The notes below the pieces were generated by a model, which saw only the letters and a list, made by a program, of their open reading frames with translations, had not been told where the DNA came from and did no database searches. From NCBI RefSeq assembly GCF_025465935.1, contig NZ_JANLNV010000063.1, forward strand, positions 1 through 64,000: a DNA stretch of 64,000 nucleotides, read 5' to 3'. The DNA is from Pseudomonas sp. 7P_10.2_Bac1 (lineage in GTDB: Bacteria > Pseudomonadota > Gammaproteobacteria > Pseudomonadales > Pseudomonadaceae). The translations under genes and the position numbers were made by a program. Positions 45,014 to 53,353 of the stretch are shown here, in pieces. Each line of letters starts with the position of its first letter. Position 1 is the stretch's first letter.

Positions 45014-45466
45014 TCAGTGGTGACGGTGTTTTCTTTTCTTGTGATGACCGTAGGCATGACCGCGGCCTCGGTGGTCATCGCGGTCGTAGCGACGATCGTT
45101 GGCGTCGCTTTTATTACCCATGTAGTTACCCAGTGCACCTCCAGCCGCACCGCCCGCAGCCGAACCAACCAGTGCGCCAGTGCTGCCGCCGGCTCCGCGC
45201 CCCAGCACGTTGCCCCCTGCCGCGCCCAGTGCGCCACCGATTGCCGCTTCGCCACGGTTGCGCTTATCGGCCCCCACGGCACTGCCTGCCGCGCCACCCA
45301 CGCCTGCACCAATGGTTGAACCGGTCGAGCCGCCCAACTGCTGGCCGACTACGGCGCCCAGCACCCCGCCTAATGCGCCGCCCACACCGGCTTCGGTGGT
45401 GCCACCGGCTGAGGCAACGCCACTGACCAGGCCAAGGGACAACAAGAGAATCGAGGGGAGCTTCAT
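45014..45466 (-). CDS. glycine-zipper outer-membrane-type protein with His-rich tail
   Basis: A 150-aa exported protein. Signal peptide 1-20 (SILLLSLGLVSGVASA), then about 90 residues of Gly/Ala zipper repeats (GVGGALGGVLGAVVGQQLGG), and a strongly basic, His-rich tail (GHAYGHHKKRKHRHH) that could bind metal or anionic polymers. Glycine zippers pack in membranes, as in SlyB/Pcp lipoproteins, but no lipobox Cys is present. Likely envelope stress or structural role; inferred. Confidence 0.82.
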   Translation of the reverse strand: MKLPSILLLSLGLVSGVASAGGTTEAGVGGALGGVLGAVVGQQLGGSTGSTIGAGVGGAAGSAVGADKRNRGEAAIGGALGAAGGNVLGRGAGGSTGALVGSAAGGAAGGALGNYMGNKSDANDRRYDRDDHRGRGHAYGHHKKRKHRHH

Positions 45467-45559
45467 GGGTGAGCCTCAAAAGAATGACGGCGCGATCCTG
45501 AGGCTGGAGGGGGAGGGTTACAATCGGAATCCGACCAGTAACACGAGTTATATGAATTT

Positions 45560-45653
45560 ACATAACTTGTTGTTTTTGTTGAGGAACTTAATGTTTTTTC
45601 GTGGGTCTGTTTGTGGTTCAGACAGGCCAATTTCTACGGAAATTGGCCTTTTT
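45560..45653 (+). ncRNA. candidate small RNA ending at an intrinsic terminator
   Basis: Between two minus-strand genes (225-base gap) the plus strand has AGGCCAATTT, loop CTACGG, AAATTGGCCTTTTTT at 45624-45653, a strong terminator only for plus-strand transcription. No plus-strand gene lies upstream, so a short RNA starting within about 45540-45590 is the simplest reading. A 25-codon frame after GAGGAACTTA (ATG at 45590) runs through the hairpin and is probably chance. I could not place a good promoter. The 5' end is a guess. Confidence 0.4.
45624..45653 (+). terminator. intrinsic terminator on the plus strand
   Basis: Ten-base-pair stem AGGCCAATTT/AAATTGGCCT followed by TTTTT. On the opposite strand no T run follows the stem, so it is directional. 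Confidence 0.88.
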
Positions 45654-45691
45654 TGTGCCTGGAAATAAAAGGTATTCGTACAGCGCTAGGG

Positions 45692-48040
45692 TCAGCTCGC
45701 TTTTGCCATGATCAACCGCGATGGGCTGGCCGCTTCCAAACGGATCGCCACGAATTTTGACGTCGGTGTATGGCTGCCATCCCCGGTGCTTTCCAACGGC
45801 ACCAGCGGGTTGACCTCCGGGTAATATGCCGCCGCTTGCCCGGCCGGAATATCAAACGCCAGCAAGGTGAAGTTCTTCACCCGGCGCTCATGCGCGTCAT
45901 CCCAGATCGACACGATGTCGACTTTTTGCCCCGGCTTGAAGCCCAGGCGGATGATGTCGGCTTCGTTGGCAAACAGGACGTTACGCTGGCCCTTGACCCC
46001 ACGATAACGGTCATCGAGGCCGTAGATGGTGGTGTTGTACTGGTCATGGGAGCGCATCGATTGCAGGATCAGGTCCGGCAACTGGCCTGTGGCGCGGGTG
46101 CGGGCGTCGATGAGGTCTTGTGGCAACGCGTTGATGCGGAAGTTGGCGCGCTGGGTCGGCGTATTCCACTGCCGTGCCCCGGCCGAGTTACCCAGGTAGA
46201 AACCGCCTGGGTGCTGGATGCGCGTGTTGAAGTCTTTGAACCCCGGAATCGTGTCGGCAATCAGCTCGCGAATGCGACTGTAGTCGGCCACGATCCAGTT
46301 CCAGTCGATGGGGTGCGTGCCCAATGTGGCAGCGGCAATTGCGGCGATGATCGCAGGCTCAGAGCGCATCTGATTCGACAAGGCTTTGAGCTGGCCATTA
46401 GAGGCGTGGACCATGCTGAACGAGTCTTCAACGGTGACCGCCTGCGGGCCCTCGGCCTGAAGGTCGATGTCGGTGCGGCCCAGGCACGGCAAAATCAGCG
46501 CCTCTTTGCCGTGCATCAGATGGCTGCGGTTGAGCTTGGTGCTGATCTGCACGGTCAGGTCGCAATTGCGCAGGGCCTGGGCCGTGCGCGGGCTATCAGG
46601 AGTGGCTTGGGCAAAGTTGCCGCCCAGGCCAATAAATACCTTGGCTCGACCTTCCAGCATGGCGTGAATGGCTTCGACCACGTTATGGCCGTTTTCACGC
46701 GGCACCTTGAAGTTGAAGCGCCGCTCCAGTGAGTCAAGGAAGGCCACTGGTGGCCGTTCATTGATCCCCATGGTGCGGTCGCCCTGCACGTTACTGTGGC
46801 CACGCACCGGGCACAGGCCCGCGCCAGGCCGGCCGATGTTTCCGCGCAGCAGCATCAGGTTGGCGATTTCCTGAATGGTCTGCACCGAATGGCGGTGTTG
46901 GGTGATGCCCATCGCCCAGCACATGATCACGTTTTTACCCTTGAGGTACATGCGCGCGGCGCGCTCGATGTCCACCAGAGTGAGGCCCGACTGCTCGACG
47001 ATATGCTCCCAGGACGTGTCGTCCAGGCTGGAGATGTAATCGAGGATGCCCGAGGTGTGTTCATTCAAAAACGCGTGATCGAACACCGCTGGTTCGCCGG
47101 CCGCCTGTGCATCGCGCTCCCATTGCAGCAGGAACTTGGCCATGCCGCGCAACAGCGCCATGTCGCCGCCCAACGCCGGGCGCAGGTAGGCGGTGTTGGT
47201 GGGGCGGTCGCCGTTGGTGAGCATCTCCAGTGGATGCTGCGGATGCTGGAAGCGCTCCAATCCGCGCTCTTTCAGTGGGTTGACGCACACCACCTGAGCG
47301 CCGCGTTTAACCGCTTCGCGCAGCGGTTCAAGCATGCGCGGGTGGTTGGTGCCTGGGTTCTGCCCCAGCACGAAAATCGCGTCGGCGTGTTCAAAGTCAT
47401 CGAACGTCACGGTGCCTTTGCCCACGCCGATGCTTTGCGCCAGCGCCACACCGCTGGCCTCGTGGCACATGTTCGAGCAGTCCGGGAAGTTGTTGGTGCC
47501 GAACGCACGGACAAACAGCTGATACAGGTACGCCGCTTCATTGCTGGCGCGGCCCGAGGTGTAGAACTCGGCTTCGTTGGGGCTCGACAGGTTCAGCAGA
47601 TGGCGGGCGATTACGCTGTTGGCCGCGTCCCAACTGATGGGCTCGTAATGATCGGTTTCGGCGTTGTAACGCATTGGTTCGGTCAGGCGGCCCTGATATT
47701 CAAGCCAGTAATCGCTTTGCTCCAGCAAGGCGCTGACGCTGTATTTGGCGAAGAAGGCTGCGTCTACCCGGCGCTTGGTCGCTTCCCAGTTCACCGCCTT
47801 GGCGCCGTTCTCGCAGAACTTGACCATGCCGCTTTCCGGCGAGTCGCCCCAGGCGCAACCCGGGCAATCGAAACCGCCGTTCTGGTTGGTTTTGAGCATC
47901 ATGCGCAGGTTTTTCAGAGCGTTGTCGCTGGTCAACCAGGCCTGCGCCACACTGATCAGTGCGCCCCAGCCGCCGGCCGGGCCTTTATAAGGCTTGTAGC
48001 GCGGATTCGGGGTTTGGTCGGCTTGATGATGAAGGCTCAC
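45692..48040 (-). CDS. FdhF/YdeP-type molybdopterin oxidoreductase
   Basis: A large molybdenum-cofactor enzyme of the formate dehydrogenase/acid-resistance YdeP family, 782 aa. The N-terminal CPGCAWGD motif (about 58-65) has only two of the four Cys normally binding [4Fe-4S], as in YdeP. Then GVGKGTVTFDDFEHADAIFVLGQNPGTNHPR in outline, WAMGITQHRHSVQTI and NVQGDRTMGI, typical MGD-binding sites. No signal peptide, so cytoplasmic. Overlaps fdhD by four bases; FdhD sulfurates the cofactor of such enzymes. Substrate unknown. Confidence 0.93.
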   Translation of the reverse strand: MSLHHQADQTPNPRYKPYKGPAGGWGALISVAQAWLTSDNALKNLRMMLKTNQNGGFDCPGCAWGDSPESGMVKFCENGAKAVNWEATKRRVDAAFFAKYSVSALLEQSDYWLEYQGRLTEPMRYNAETDHYEPISWDAANSVIARHLLNLSSPNEAEFYTSGRASNEAAYLYQLFVRAFGTNNFPDCSNMCHEASGVALAQSIGVGKGTVTFDDFEHADAIFVLGQNPGTNHPRMLEPLREAVKRGAQVVCVNPLKERGLERFQHPQHPLEMLTNGDRPTNTAYLRPALGGDMALLRGMAKFLLQWERDAQAAGEPAVFDHAFLNEHTSGILDYISSLDDTSWEHIVEQSGLTLVDIERAARMYLKGKNVIMCWAMGITQHRHSVQTIQEIANLMLLRGNIGRPGAGLCPVRGHSNVQGDRTMGINERPPVAFLDSLERRFNFKVPRENGHNVVEAIHAMLEGRAKVFIGLGGNFAQATPDSPRTAQALRNCDLTVQISTKLNRSHLMHGKEALILPCLGRTDIDLQAEGPQAVTVEDSFSMVHASNGQLKALSNQMRSEPAIIAAIAAATLGTHPIDWNWIVADYSRIRELIADTIPGFKDFNTRIQHPGGFYLGNSAGARQWNTPTQRANFRINALPQDLIDARTRATGQLPDLILQSMRSHDQYNTTIYGLDDRYRGVKGQRNVLFANEADIIRLGFKPGQKVDIVSIWDDAHERRVKNFTLLAFDIPAGQAAAYYPEVNPLVPLESTGDGSHTPTSKFVAIRLEAASPSRLIMAKAS

Positions 48041-48876
48041 GATTGAATCTCCTGCGCTGGGCTGTACACACGCGGCGCGCTTTTGTGGGGCAGATGAATA
48101 AGGTTCAGGTTATGGCGCCGGGCCCATTGCAGCGCCAGGCCGGTAGGCGAGGACAGGCTGATCAGGGTTTGAATCCCAGCGCGTAACACTTTTTGAATCA
48201 GCTCAAGGCTGCAGCGGCTGGTGACAATCGCCGTGCCGCCACTCAGGTCGATGTGCTGGCGCACCAGCGCACCGATCAGTTTGTCGAGGGCGTTGTGCCG
48301 GCCGATATCTTCGCGGCCCATCAGCAGTTCGCCCTTGGCGTCCATATAAACAGCGGCATGCACTGCGCCGCAGTGCTGGCCCAGCGGTTGGAAGTCGCTG
48401 ATGCGCTGGCGCAAGCCTTCGAGCCAATGGGCGGGCGGCAAGGGCGCGCCGGGCAGTACCTTGAGGTCGGGCAGCGCTTGCTCCACCGCCTCAACGCCGC
48501 ACAAGCCGCAGCCGCTGGTGCCGGCCAGTTGCCGACGCTGTTGCTTGAGGTTCCAGAACGCCCGGCTGGCGATTTCGACCTGAGCGTATTGCGCCGAGCC
48601 TGAGCCGCTGAGCTTGAGGTCGTAGATATCGTTCGCGTCTTTGATGATGCCGCTGCCCAGGCTGAAGCCGACGATAAAGTCTTCAAGGTCGGTGGGCGTC
48701 ACCAGCATCACGGCCTGGTTGATGCCGTTGTAGGCAATCGCCAGTGCCACTTCTTCTGCGAGGGCCGTTTCTGCACCGCTGCCATGGTCGAGCGTGACGT
48801 AGTGATAGGTCTGGCTGGCAGCAGGCGCGGGCGTACTGGGAGCGGGCGCCGCGCACAAAGGGCGCTTGGCGTTCAT
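48037..48876 (-). CDS. fdhD: FdhD sulfur carrier for formate dehydrogenase maturation
   Basis: Transfers sulfur from IscS to the molybdenum cofactor. The 279 aa contain the catalytic CGLCGVEAVEQ loop (near 133-143, Cys pair), GREDIGRHNALDKLIG and TSRCSLELIQKVLRAGI. It is translated first and overlaps its client enzyme, which supports the pairing. The N-terminal 20 residues are Pro/Ala-rich and unconserved. Confidence 0.95.
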   Translation of the reverse strand: MNAKRPLCAAPAPSTPAPAASQTYHYVTLDHGSGAETALAEEVALAIAYNGINQAVMLVTPTDLEDFIVGFSLGSGIIKDANDIYDLKLSGSGSAQYAQVEIASRAFWNLKQQRRQLAGTSGCGLCGVEAVEQALPDLKVLPGAPLPPAHWLEGLRQRISDFQPLGQHCGAVHAAVYMDAKGELLMGREDIGRHNALDKLIGALVRQHIDLSGGTAIVTSRCSLELIQKVLRAGIQTLISLSSPTGLALQWARRHNLNLIHLPHKSAPRVYSPAQEIQS

Positions 48877-48970
48877 AGGGCTTTACCAACGTGGTCTATG
48901 ACCCTAAGCGTAGGCGCGACACTGGGTCGCGTCTAATCGCTAGCGTTGATCTGCTGATAGAGGCTGTCGA

Positions 48971-49858
48971 TCAAGACAGGTCGGGTGATTTCTGAAACTG
49001 TGCAAAACAGGCTTCTGCCAGCGCCGAACGCGGCGCCTCCCGCCGCATGATCAAACCCAGTTGCGACAAGGTTTTGGCGTCTTCGATCGGGTGCAGGCGC
49101 AAGGTGTCGGTCAGCGCTTCAAGCCCGCCTTCAAGCGGCATTACCGCGCAGCAGAGGCCCGCGTGCACCGCTTGCAACAATTGATGAACGGCATCGGTTT
49201 GTAACAGGGGATGGGGCGTAAGGCCGCGACTGTGGAAGTTGTGATCGATGGACTGGCGAAAGTGCATTCCGCCGCTGAGCAGCCCCAGAGGCAAGGTGAT
49301 CAGGGCCTCCCAGCTCAGCGGCTGATCAGCAAAGTTGAAATACCGTTGGTCGTAAAGAAGCCCCATTCGGGTGTCGCCCAGGGCCAGTGAGTCGAAGCGC
49401 TCGTGATCAAGGCGGTCCAGGTACGAGACCCCGATATCCAACTGGTTGCTGGCCAGCTGTTCCAGGATTTGCTCCGAACTCAGGGCCGATAGCTCAAAGC
49501 GCAGCTCGGGGTGTAGCTGGTGCATGCGTTGCAACAAAGGCAGCGGGTCGAAGCTGGACAACGGCACCACCCCCAGGCGCAACGTACCGATCAAATTGCC
49601 GCGACAGGCCGCCGCTTCGGCTTGCAAGCCATCGTAGGCCGCCAGCACGGTGCGTGCCCAGGCGAGGATGCGCTCACCGGGGGCGGTAAAGCTTTCAAAG
49701 CGTTGGCCTCGATTGACCAGTTGTAGATCGAGCTCTTGCTCAAGGCTGCGCAAGCGCATCGACAGCGTGGGCTGGGTGATATGGCAACGGGCAGCGGCCT
49801 GACCGAAGTGCCGGGTTTCATCCAGGGCAATGAGGAATTTCAGCTGTTTGATGTCCAT
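48971..49858 (-). CDS. LysR-type transcriptional regulator
   Basis: 295 aa; N-terminal winged helix MDIKQLKFLIALDETRHFGQAAARCHITQPTLSMRLRSLE in outline (recognition helix 29-45), then the periplasmic-binding-like effector domain. It lies upstream of fdhD on the same strand with a gap of 94 bases, and may regulate the fdhD-fdhF pair or the divergent kbp gene. Effector unknown. Confidence 0.93.
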   Translation of the reverse strand: MDIKQLKFLIALDETRHFGQAAARCHITQPTLSMRLRSLEQELDLQLVNRGQRFESFTAPGERILAWARTVLAAYDGLQAEAAACRGNLIGTLRLGVVPLSSFDPLPLLQRMHQLHPELRFELSALSSEQILEQLASNQLDIGVSYLDRLDHERFDSLALGDTRMGLLYDQRYFNFADQPLSWEALITLPLGLLSGGMHFRQSIDHNFHSRGLTPHPLLQTDAVHQLLQAVHAGLCCAVMPLEGGLEALTDTLRLHPIEDAKTLSQLGLIMRREAPRSALAEACFAQFQKSPDLS

Positions 49859-49923
49859 CCTTGCTCCAGCAATGTTGGTCTACGCTTAGGTCTCTGGATA
49901 TTTCCTACCTTGGAGCGTGACCT

Positions 49924-50364
49924 ATGAGCCTTTTAAGCTTTGTGAAAGAAGCCGGTGAAAAACTAGCCCACCTGTTCACCCCGGGAAATGCCAATGCCTC
50001 AGACGACCTCAAAAAACACGTAGAGGCTGTAGGCTTGGGCAATCCTAATATCAAAGCCGAGGTGGAGGGCGACAAGATAACGCTCAGCGGCGAGGTAGCC
50101 TCTCAGGAAGAGAAAGAAAAAATCATACTGGCGGCGGGCAACATTGCCGGTGTGGCCAGCGTTGACGATCAGATCACCGTCAGCGGGCCTGCCGTAGTAG
50201 CTTCGCGTTTTGTCGTGGTGAAAAAAGGCGACACCCTGAGCGCGATTTCGCTGGCAGTGTATGGCAACGCCAACCAGTACAACAAAATCTTCGAAGCCAA
50301 CAAGCCGCTGCTCAAGAGCGTGGACAAAATCTACCCAGGGCAGACGCTGCGTATTCCTGAGTAA
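49924..50364 (+). CDS. kbp: Kbp/YgaU-type BON and LysM protein
   Basis: Very similar to E. coli Kbp (YgaU), a cytoplasmic K+-binding protein induced by osmotic stress. 146 aa: short helical N-terminus (LLSFVKEAGEKLAHLF), BON domain (about 25-90, ITLSGEVASQEEKEKIILAAGNI in part) and LysM domain (about 97-145, VKKGDTLSAISLAVYGNANQYNKIFEAN in part). No signal peptide. The usual label 'peptidoglycan-binding' rests on LysM only. Confidence 0.93.
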   Translation: MSLLSFVKEAGEKLAHLFTPGNANASDDLKKHVEAVGLGNPNIKAEVEGDKITLSGEVASQEEKEKIILAAGNIAGVASVDDQITVSGPAVVASRFVVVKKGDTLSAISLAVYGNANQYNKIFEANKPLLKSVDKIYPGQTLRIPE

Positions 50365-50374
50365 GCTGATGTCT

Positions 50375-50427
50375 GTAGGAGCGAGTTTTTGATCTTTGGA
50401 AAGATCGCGAGGCAAGCTCGCTCCTAC
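50375..50427. repeat. REPIN-like palindrome (GTAGGAGCGAG family), copy 5, left arm deleted
   Basis: The left arm reads GTAGGAGCGAG then TTTTTGATCTTT, lacking about 10 bases (CTTGCCTCGC) present in the other copies; the right arm GATCGCGAGGCAAGCTCGCTCCTAC is complete when read in two parts. It lies between the converging kbp and yrfG genes. Confidence 0.8.
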
Positions 50428-50441
50428 ACGTTTTGTGTGAA

Positions 50442-51104
50442 TCAAAGCCCTTCCAGCAGCTCGCGATAATCCCCCAGTGCCGCGAATTCTTCGGTGTCTT
50501 TCGGGCCTTTTTTGCTGTCCGGCTGTTTGACGGCCAGCAGATGGCCTACCCCGAACGCCTGGGCGCTGCGCAGGATTGGCAAGGTGTCGTCGATAAACAG
50601 GCTGCGGCTGGGATCAAAGCCGATATCGGCTTGCAGGGCATCCCAGAACGCCGGGCTTTCCTTGGGGAAACCGTAGTCGTGGGAACTGATCAGGCGCTCG
50701 AAATACGGCGCCAGTTCAATGCGCTCCAGTTTCAATGACAACGAATCGCGGTGCGCGTTGGTGATCAGGATCACCCGCTTGCCAGCGGCTTTGACCGCGG
50801 CTAAAAAGGTGTCCGCATCGGGCCGCAAGGCAATCAGGTGGGCGGTTTCGAGCTTGAGCTCGCGCACCGGAATCTTCAGCTCGCTGCTCCAGAAGTCCAG
50901 GCAGTACCATTTCAACTGGCCTGCGTTGTTCTCAAACAGTGGTGTCAGCTCCAGATCTGCCATTGCGCGGCTGATGCCGTGCAAGTCGGCATAACGCTGT
51001 GGCAAGTGTTCGAGCCAGAAGTGGTTGTCGTAGTGCAGGTCGAGCAGTGTGCCGTCCATGTCCAGCAGAACGGTATCAATGTCGCGCCAAGGTAACGCTG
51101 TCAT
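50442..51104 (-). CDS. yrfG: GMP/IMP nucleotidase YrfG (HAD superfamily)
   Basis: A HAD phosphatase, 220 aa, that in E. coli hydrolyses GMP and IMP. Motif I DTVLLDMDGTLLDL (10-23), motif II ILITNAHRDSL, motif III Lys in YGFPKESP and motif IV SLFIDDTLPIL are intact. ATG 51104 follows GGGAG. Divergent from nudE. Confidence 0.93.
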   Translation of the reverse strand: MTALPWRDIDTVLLDMDGTLLDLHYDNHFWLEHLPQRYADLHGISRAMADLELTPLFENNAGQLKWYCLDFWSSELKIPVRELKLETAHLIALRPDADTFLAAVKAAGKRVILITNAHRDSLSLKLERIELAPYFERLISSHDYGFPKESPAFWDALQADIGFDPSRSLFIDDTLPILRSAQAFGVGHLLAVKQPDSKKGPKDTEEFAALGDYRELLEGL

Positions 51105-51192
51105 GCAAAACTTCTCCCACAGTAGAAAAACATCCGACACAGACAATCGGAAAAGCCGGGGTATAGTAACCCGTTCATATTGAGGAGCCGCT

Positions 51193-51759
51193 ATGCGCCA
51201 AAAACCCACCGTACTTGCCCGTGAAATTGTTGCCAGTAGCCGATTGTTTCGGGTCGAGGAAGTGCAACTGCGCTTCTCCAATGGCGTTGAGCGCACTTAC
51301 GAACGGTTGGTGGGGCGCGGCAACGGCTATGGCGCGGTCATGATCGTGGCAATGATCGACGCCGAGCACGCCATTCTGGTCGAAGAATATTGCGGCGGCA
51401 CCGATGAATACGAAGTGTCATTGCCCAAGGGGTTGATCGAACCGGGCGAAGACGTGCTGGCGGCCGCCGAACGTGAATTGAAAGAAGAAGCAGGCTTTGG
51501 TGCCCGACAGTTGGAGCATTTGACTGAGCTGTCGTTGTCGCCGGGGTACATGAGCCAAAAGATTCAGGTGGTGCTGGCTTCAGAGTTGTATGAAGCCCGC
51601 CTTGAAGGCGACGAGCCGGAGCCGATGCGGGTTGATCGGGTCAATCTGCGCGAATTGTCCACGCTGGTGCAAAACCCGCAATTCAGCGAAGGCCGTGCCT
51701 TGGCCGCGTTGTACCTGGCGCGTGATGTATTGACTCAGCGTGGAGTGTTTAAACCGTGA
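51193..51759 (+). CDS. nudE: ADP-compounds hydrolase NudE (Nudix)
   Basis: Hydrolyses ADP-ribose, AppA and NADH. 188 aa; Nudix box GLIEPGEDVLAAAERELKEEAGFG (residues about 77-100; consensus G-5E-7REUXEEXGU) complete. GAGGAG precedes the ATG. Overlaps cysQ (GTGA). Confidence 0.95.
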   Translation: MRQKPTVLAREIVASSRLFRVEEVQLRFSNGVERTYERLVGRGNGYGAVMIVAMIDAEHAILVEEYCGGTDEYEVSLPKGLIEPGEDVLAAAERELKEEAGFGARQLEHLTELSLSPGYMSQKIQVVLASELYEARLEGDEPEPMRVDRVNLRELSTLVQNPQFSEGRALAALYLARDVLTQRGVFKP

Positions 51760-52595
51760 ATGTGGCGCATCCGTTGCTGGCCCCCGTGATCGAACTTGCG
51801 CACCGTGCTGGCGAGGCCATCCTGCCGTTCTGGCGTGCAGACGTAGCCGTCACTGCCAAGGCCGATGATTCCCCGGTGACAGCCGCTGACCTGGCAGCGC
51901 ATCACATTTTGCTCGATGGCCTGACGGCGCTGGACCCAACTATCCCGGTGCTGTCGGAAGAAGACGCGAATATTGCGCAGAGCGTGCGGGAGGGCTGGAC
52001 GCGCTGGTGGCTGGTCGACCCGTTGGACGGCACCAAGGAGTTCATCTCGGGCAGCGAGGAGTTCACCGTCAACATTGCCCTGATCGAACACGGCCGCGTG
52101 GTCTTCGGTGTGGTTTCAATGCCTACCAGTGGCCGTTGTTATTACGGTGGCGCGGATTTGGGTGCCTGGCGGGCGGATGCGGACGTGATCGTGCCGATCC
52201 GCGTGCGCGACGTGCTGCCACAAGGCGAACCGCTGATCGTGGTGGCCAGTCGTCGGCATTCAAGCCCCGAGCAAGAGCGCTTGCTGGCCGGGCTGGAGAC
52301 GGCAGTGGGCACGTTGGAAACTGCCAACATTGGCAGCTCGTTGAAGTTCTGTTTGCTGGCCGAAGGGGCGGCGGATTGCTACCCGCGTCTGGCGCCGACT
52401 TCACAGTGGGACACCGCAGCGGCTCAAGGCGTACTGGAAGGCGCGGGTGGGGTGGTGCTGCAACTGGATGGCCAACCGTTCACGTACCCGGCGCGCGAGT
52501 CGTTGCTCAATGGCTATTTTTTGGCCTTGCCAGCCAAGGCATCGTGGCGTGAGCAATTGTTGGCGTTGGCAAAAACCCAAAGCCCCTCACCCTAA
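51756..52595 (+). CDS. cysQ: 3'(2'),5'-bisphosphate nucleotidase CysQ
   Basis: Removes the 3'-phosphate of PAP/PAPS, relieving feedback in sulfate assimilation. 279 aa of the inositol monophosphatase fold; metal-binding motifs LSEED (about 69-73) and WWLVDPLDGTKEFI (about 85-98), and the C-terminal WDTAAAQGVLEGAGG. Start GTG overlaps the nudE stop, so the two are translationally coupled. Confidence 0.95.
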   Translation: MNVAHPLLAPVIELAHRAGEAILPFWRADVAVTAKADDSPVTAADLAAHHILLDGLTALDPTIPVLSEEDANIAQSVREGWTRWWLVDPLDGTKEFISGSEEFTVNIALIEHGRVVFGVVSMPTSGRCYYGGADLGAWRADADVIVPIRVRDVLPQGEPLIVVASRRHSSPEQERLLAGLETAVGTLETANIGSSLKFCLLAEGAADCYPRLAPTSQWDTAAAQGVLEGAGGVVLQLDGQPFTYPARESLLNGYFLALPAKASWREQLLALAKTQSPSP

Positions 52596-52875
52596 CCCTC
52601 TCCCGGAGGGAGAGGGGACTGACCGGGGGATGCTCAAGCCTTGCTGCGATCGTGGAGTGTTGCGCTGACTTTGAAAACACCTCGGTAAAGCGTCCTCTCC
52701 CGGTGGGAGAGGGGATTGATCGAGGGATGCTCAAGCCTTGCTGCGGTCGTGGAGTGTTGTGCTGATTTTGAAAACACGTCGTTAAAGCGTTCGATGCGGT
52801 CTGGAAGAACGGCGGTGATTCTGAAAACACCTCGTTCAAGCTCCCTCTCCCTCCGGGAGAGGGTTGGGGTGAGGG
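52584..52875. repeat. CCCTCACCC-family element with internal 97-bp tandem units
   Basis: Ends are CCCTCACCCTAACCCTCTCCC and GGGAGAGGGTTGGGGTGAGGG. Inside, ATGCTCAAGCCTTGCTGCG occurs at 52630 and 52727 and TGAAAACAC at 52672, 52769 and 52822: two full units of 97 bases and a partial third. The core sequence differs from that of the array at 20641-21258 although the ends agree. It separates the converging cysQ and thioesterase genes; its left end overlaps the last cysQ codons. Confidence 0.9.
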
Positions 52876-52878
52876 CAA

Positions 52879-53334
52879 TTAGCGATGCAACACATATTGC
52901 CCGCTAAACCGCACCGCATCGTCCCCACCGTCAGCATTGATCAACCGCGTTTCCAGGGTCAGACGCGCCCGCCCATGGCGTTTGTACATCGTCAAAAACT
53001 TGTTCCACGCGGCCTCGCTCGGCGCATCGCACAGCGCGATGGCGTCTTGGGTCACAGGCAGCGGGTAGCTGATGTGGCCTTCCTGGATCACGATGTGCCC
53101 GTCTTCGACCCCGGCTTCACGCAGGCTCAGGTGCAACCAGCCCCAGCCTGCCAGTACCGCGCCGCAATACAGACTGCCGCCAAACATGGTGCTTTTGTGG
53201 TTGATGTTGGCTTCCAGCGGCAATTGCAGACGCAGTTGCCGATCATGCCAGTCGACCACTGTGAGGCCCATTTCACGGGTCAGCGGAATGTCGTGATGAA
53301 GGATGGATTCCAGATAACGACTGTCGCGGTTCAT
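52879..53334 (-). CDS. thioesterase-like protein (YiiD C-terminal family, hot-dog fold)
   Basis: 151 aa with the hot-dog pattern INHKSTMFGGSLYCGAVLAGW (about 49-69), the helix-start Gly-Gly motif of the YiiD C-terminal thioesterase family, and a preceding VVDWHDRQLRLQLPLEAN strand. Substrate unknown. I chose ATG 53334 because ACAGGA lies 8-9 bases upstream; a start at 53367 would overlap dctD. Confidence 0.85.
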   Translation of the reverse strand: MNRDSRYLESILHHDIPLTREMGLTVVDWHDRQLRLQLPLEANINHKSTMFGGSLYCGAVLAGWGWLHLSLREAGVEDGHIVIQEGHISYPLPVTQDAIALCDAPSEAAWNKFLTMYKRHGRARLTLETRLINADGGDDAVRFSGQYVLHR

Positions 53335-53353
53335 GCGGGGGATCCTGTGCAGG

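Noticed and set aside
45590..45667. 25-codon ORF across the plus-strand terminator
   Set aside because: It reads through the hairpin and T run; more likely a non-coding RNA end.
46796..48046. 416-aa plus-strand ORF antisense to the FdhF-like gene
   Set aside because: Shadow frame of a certain molybdoenzyme gene.
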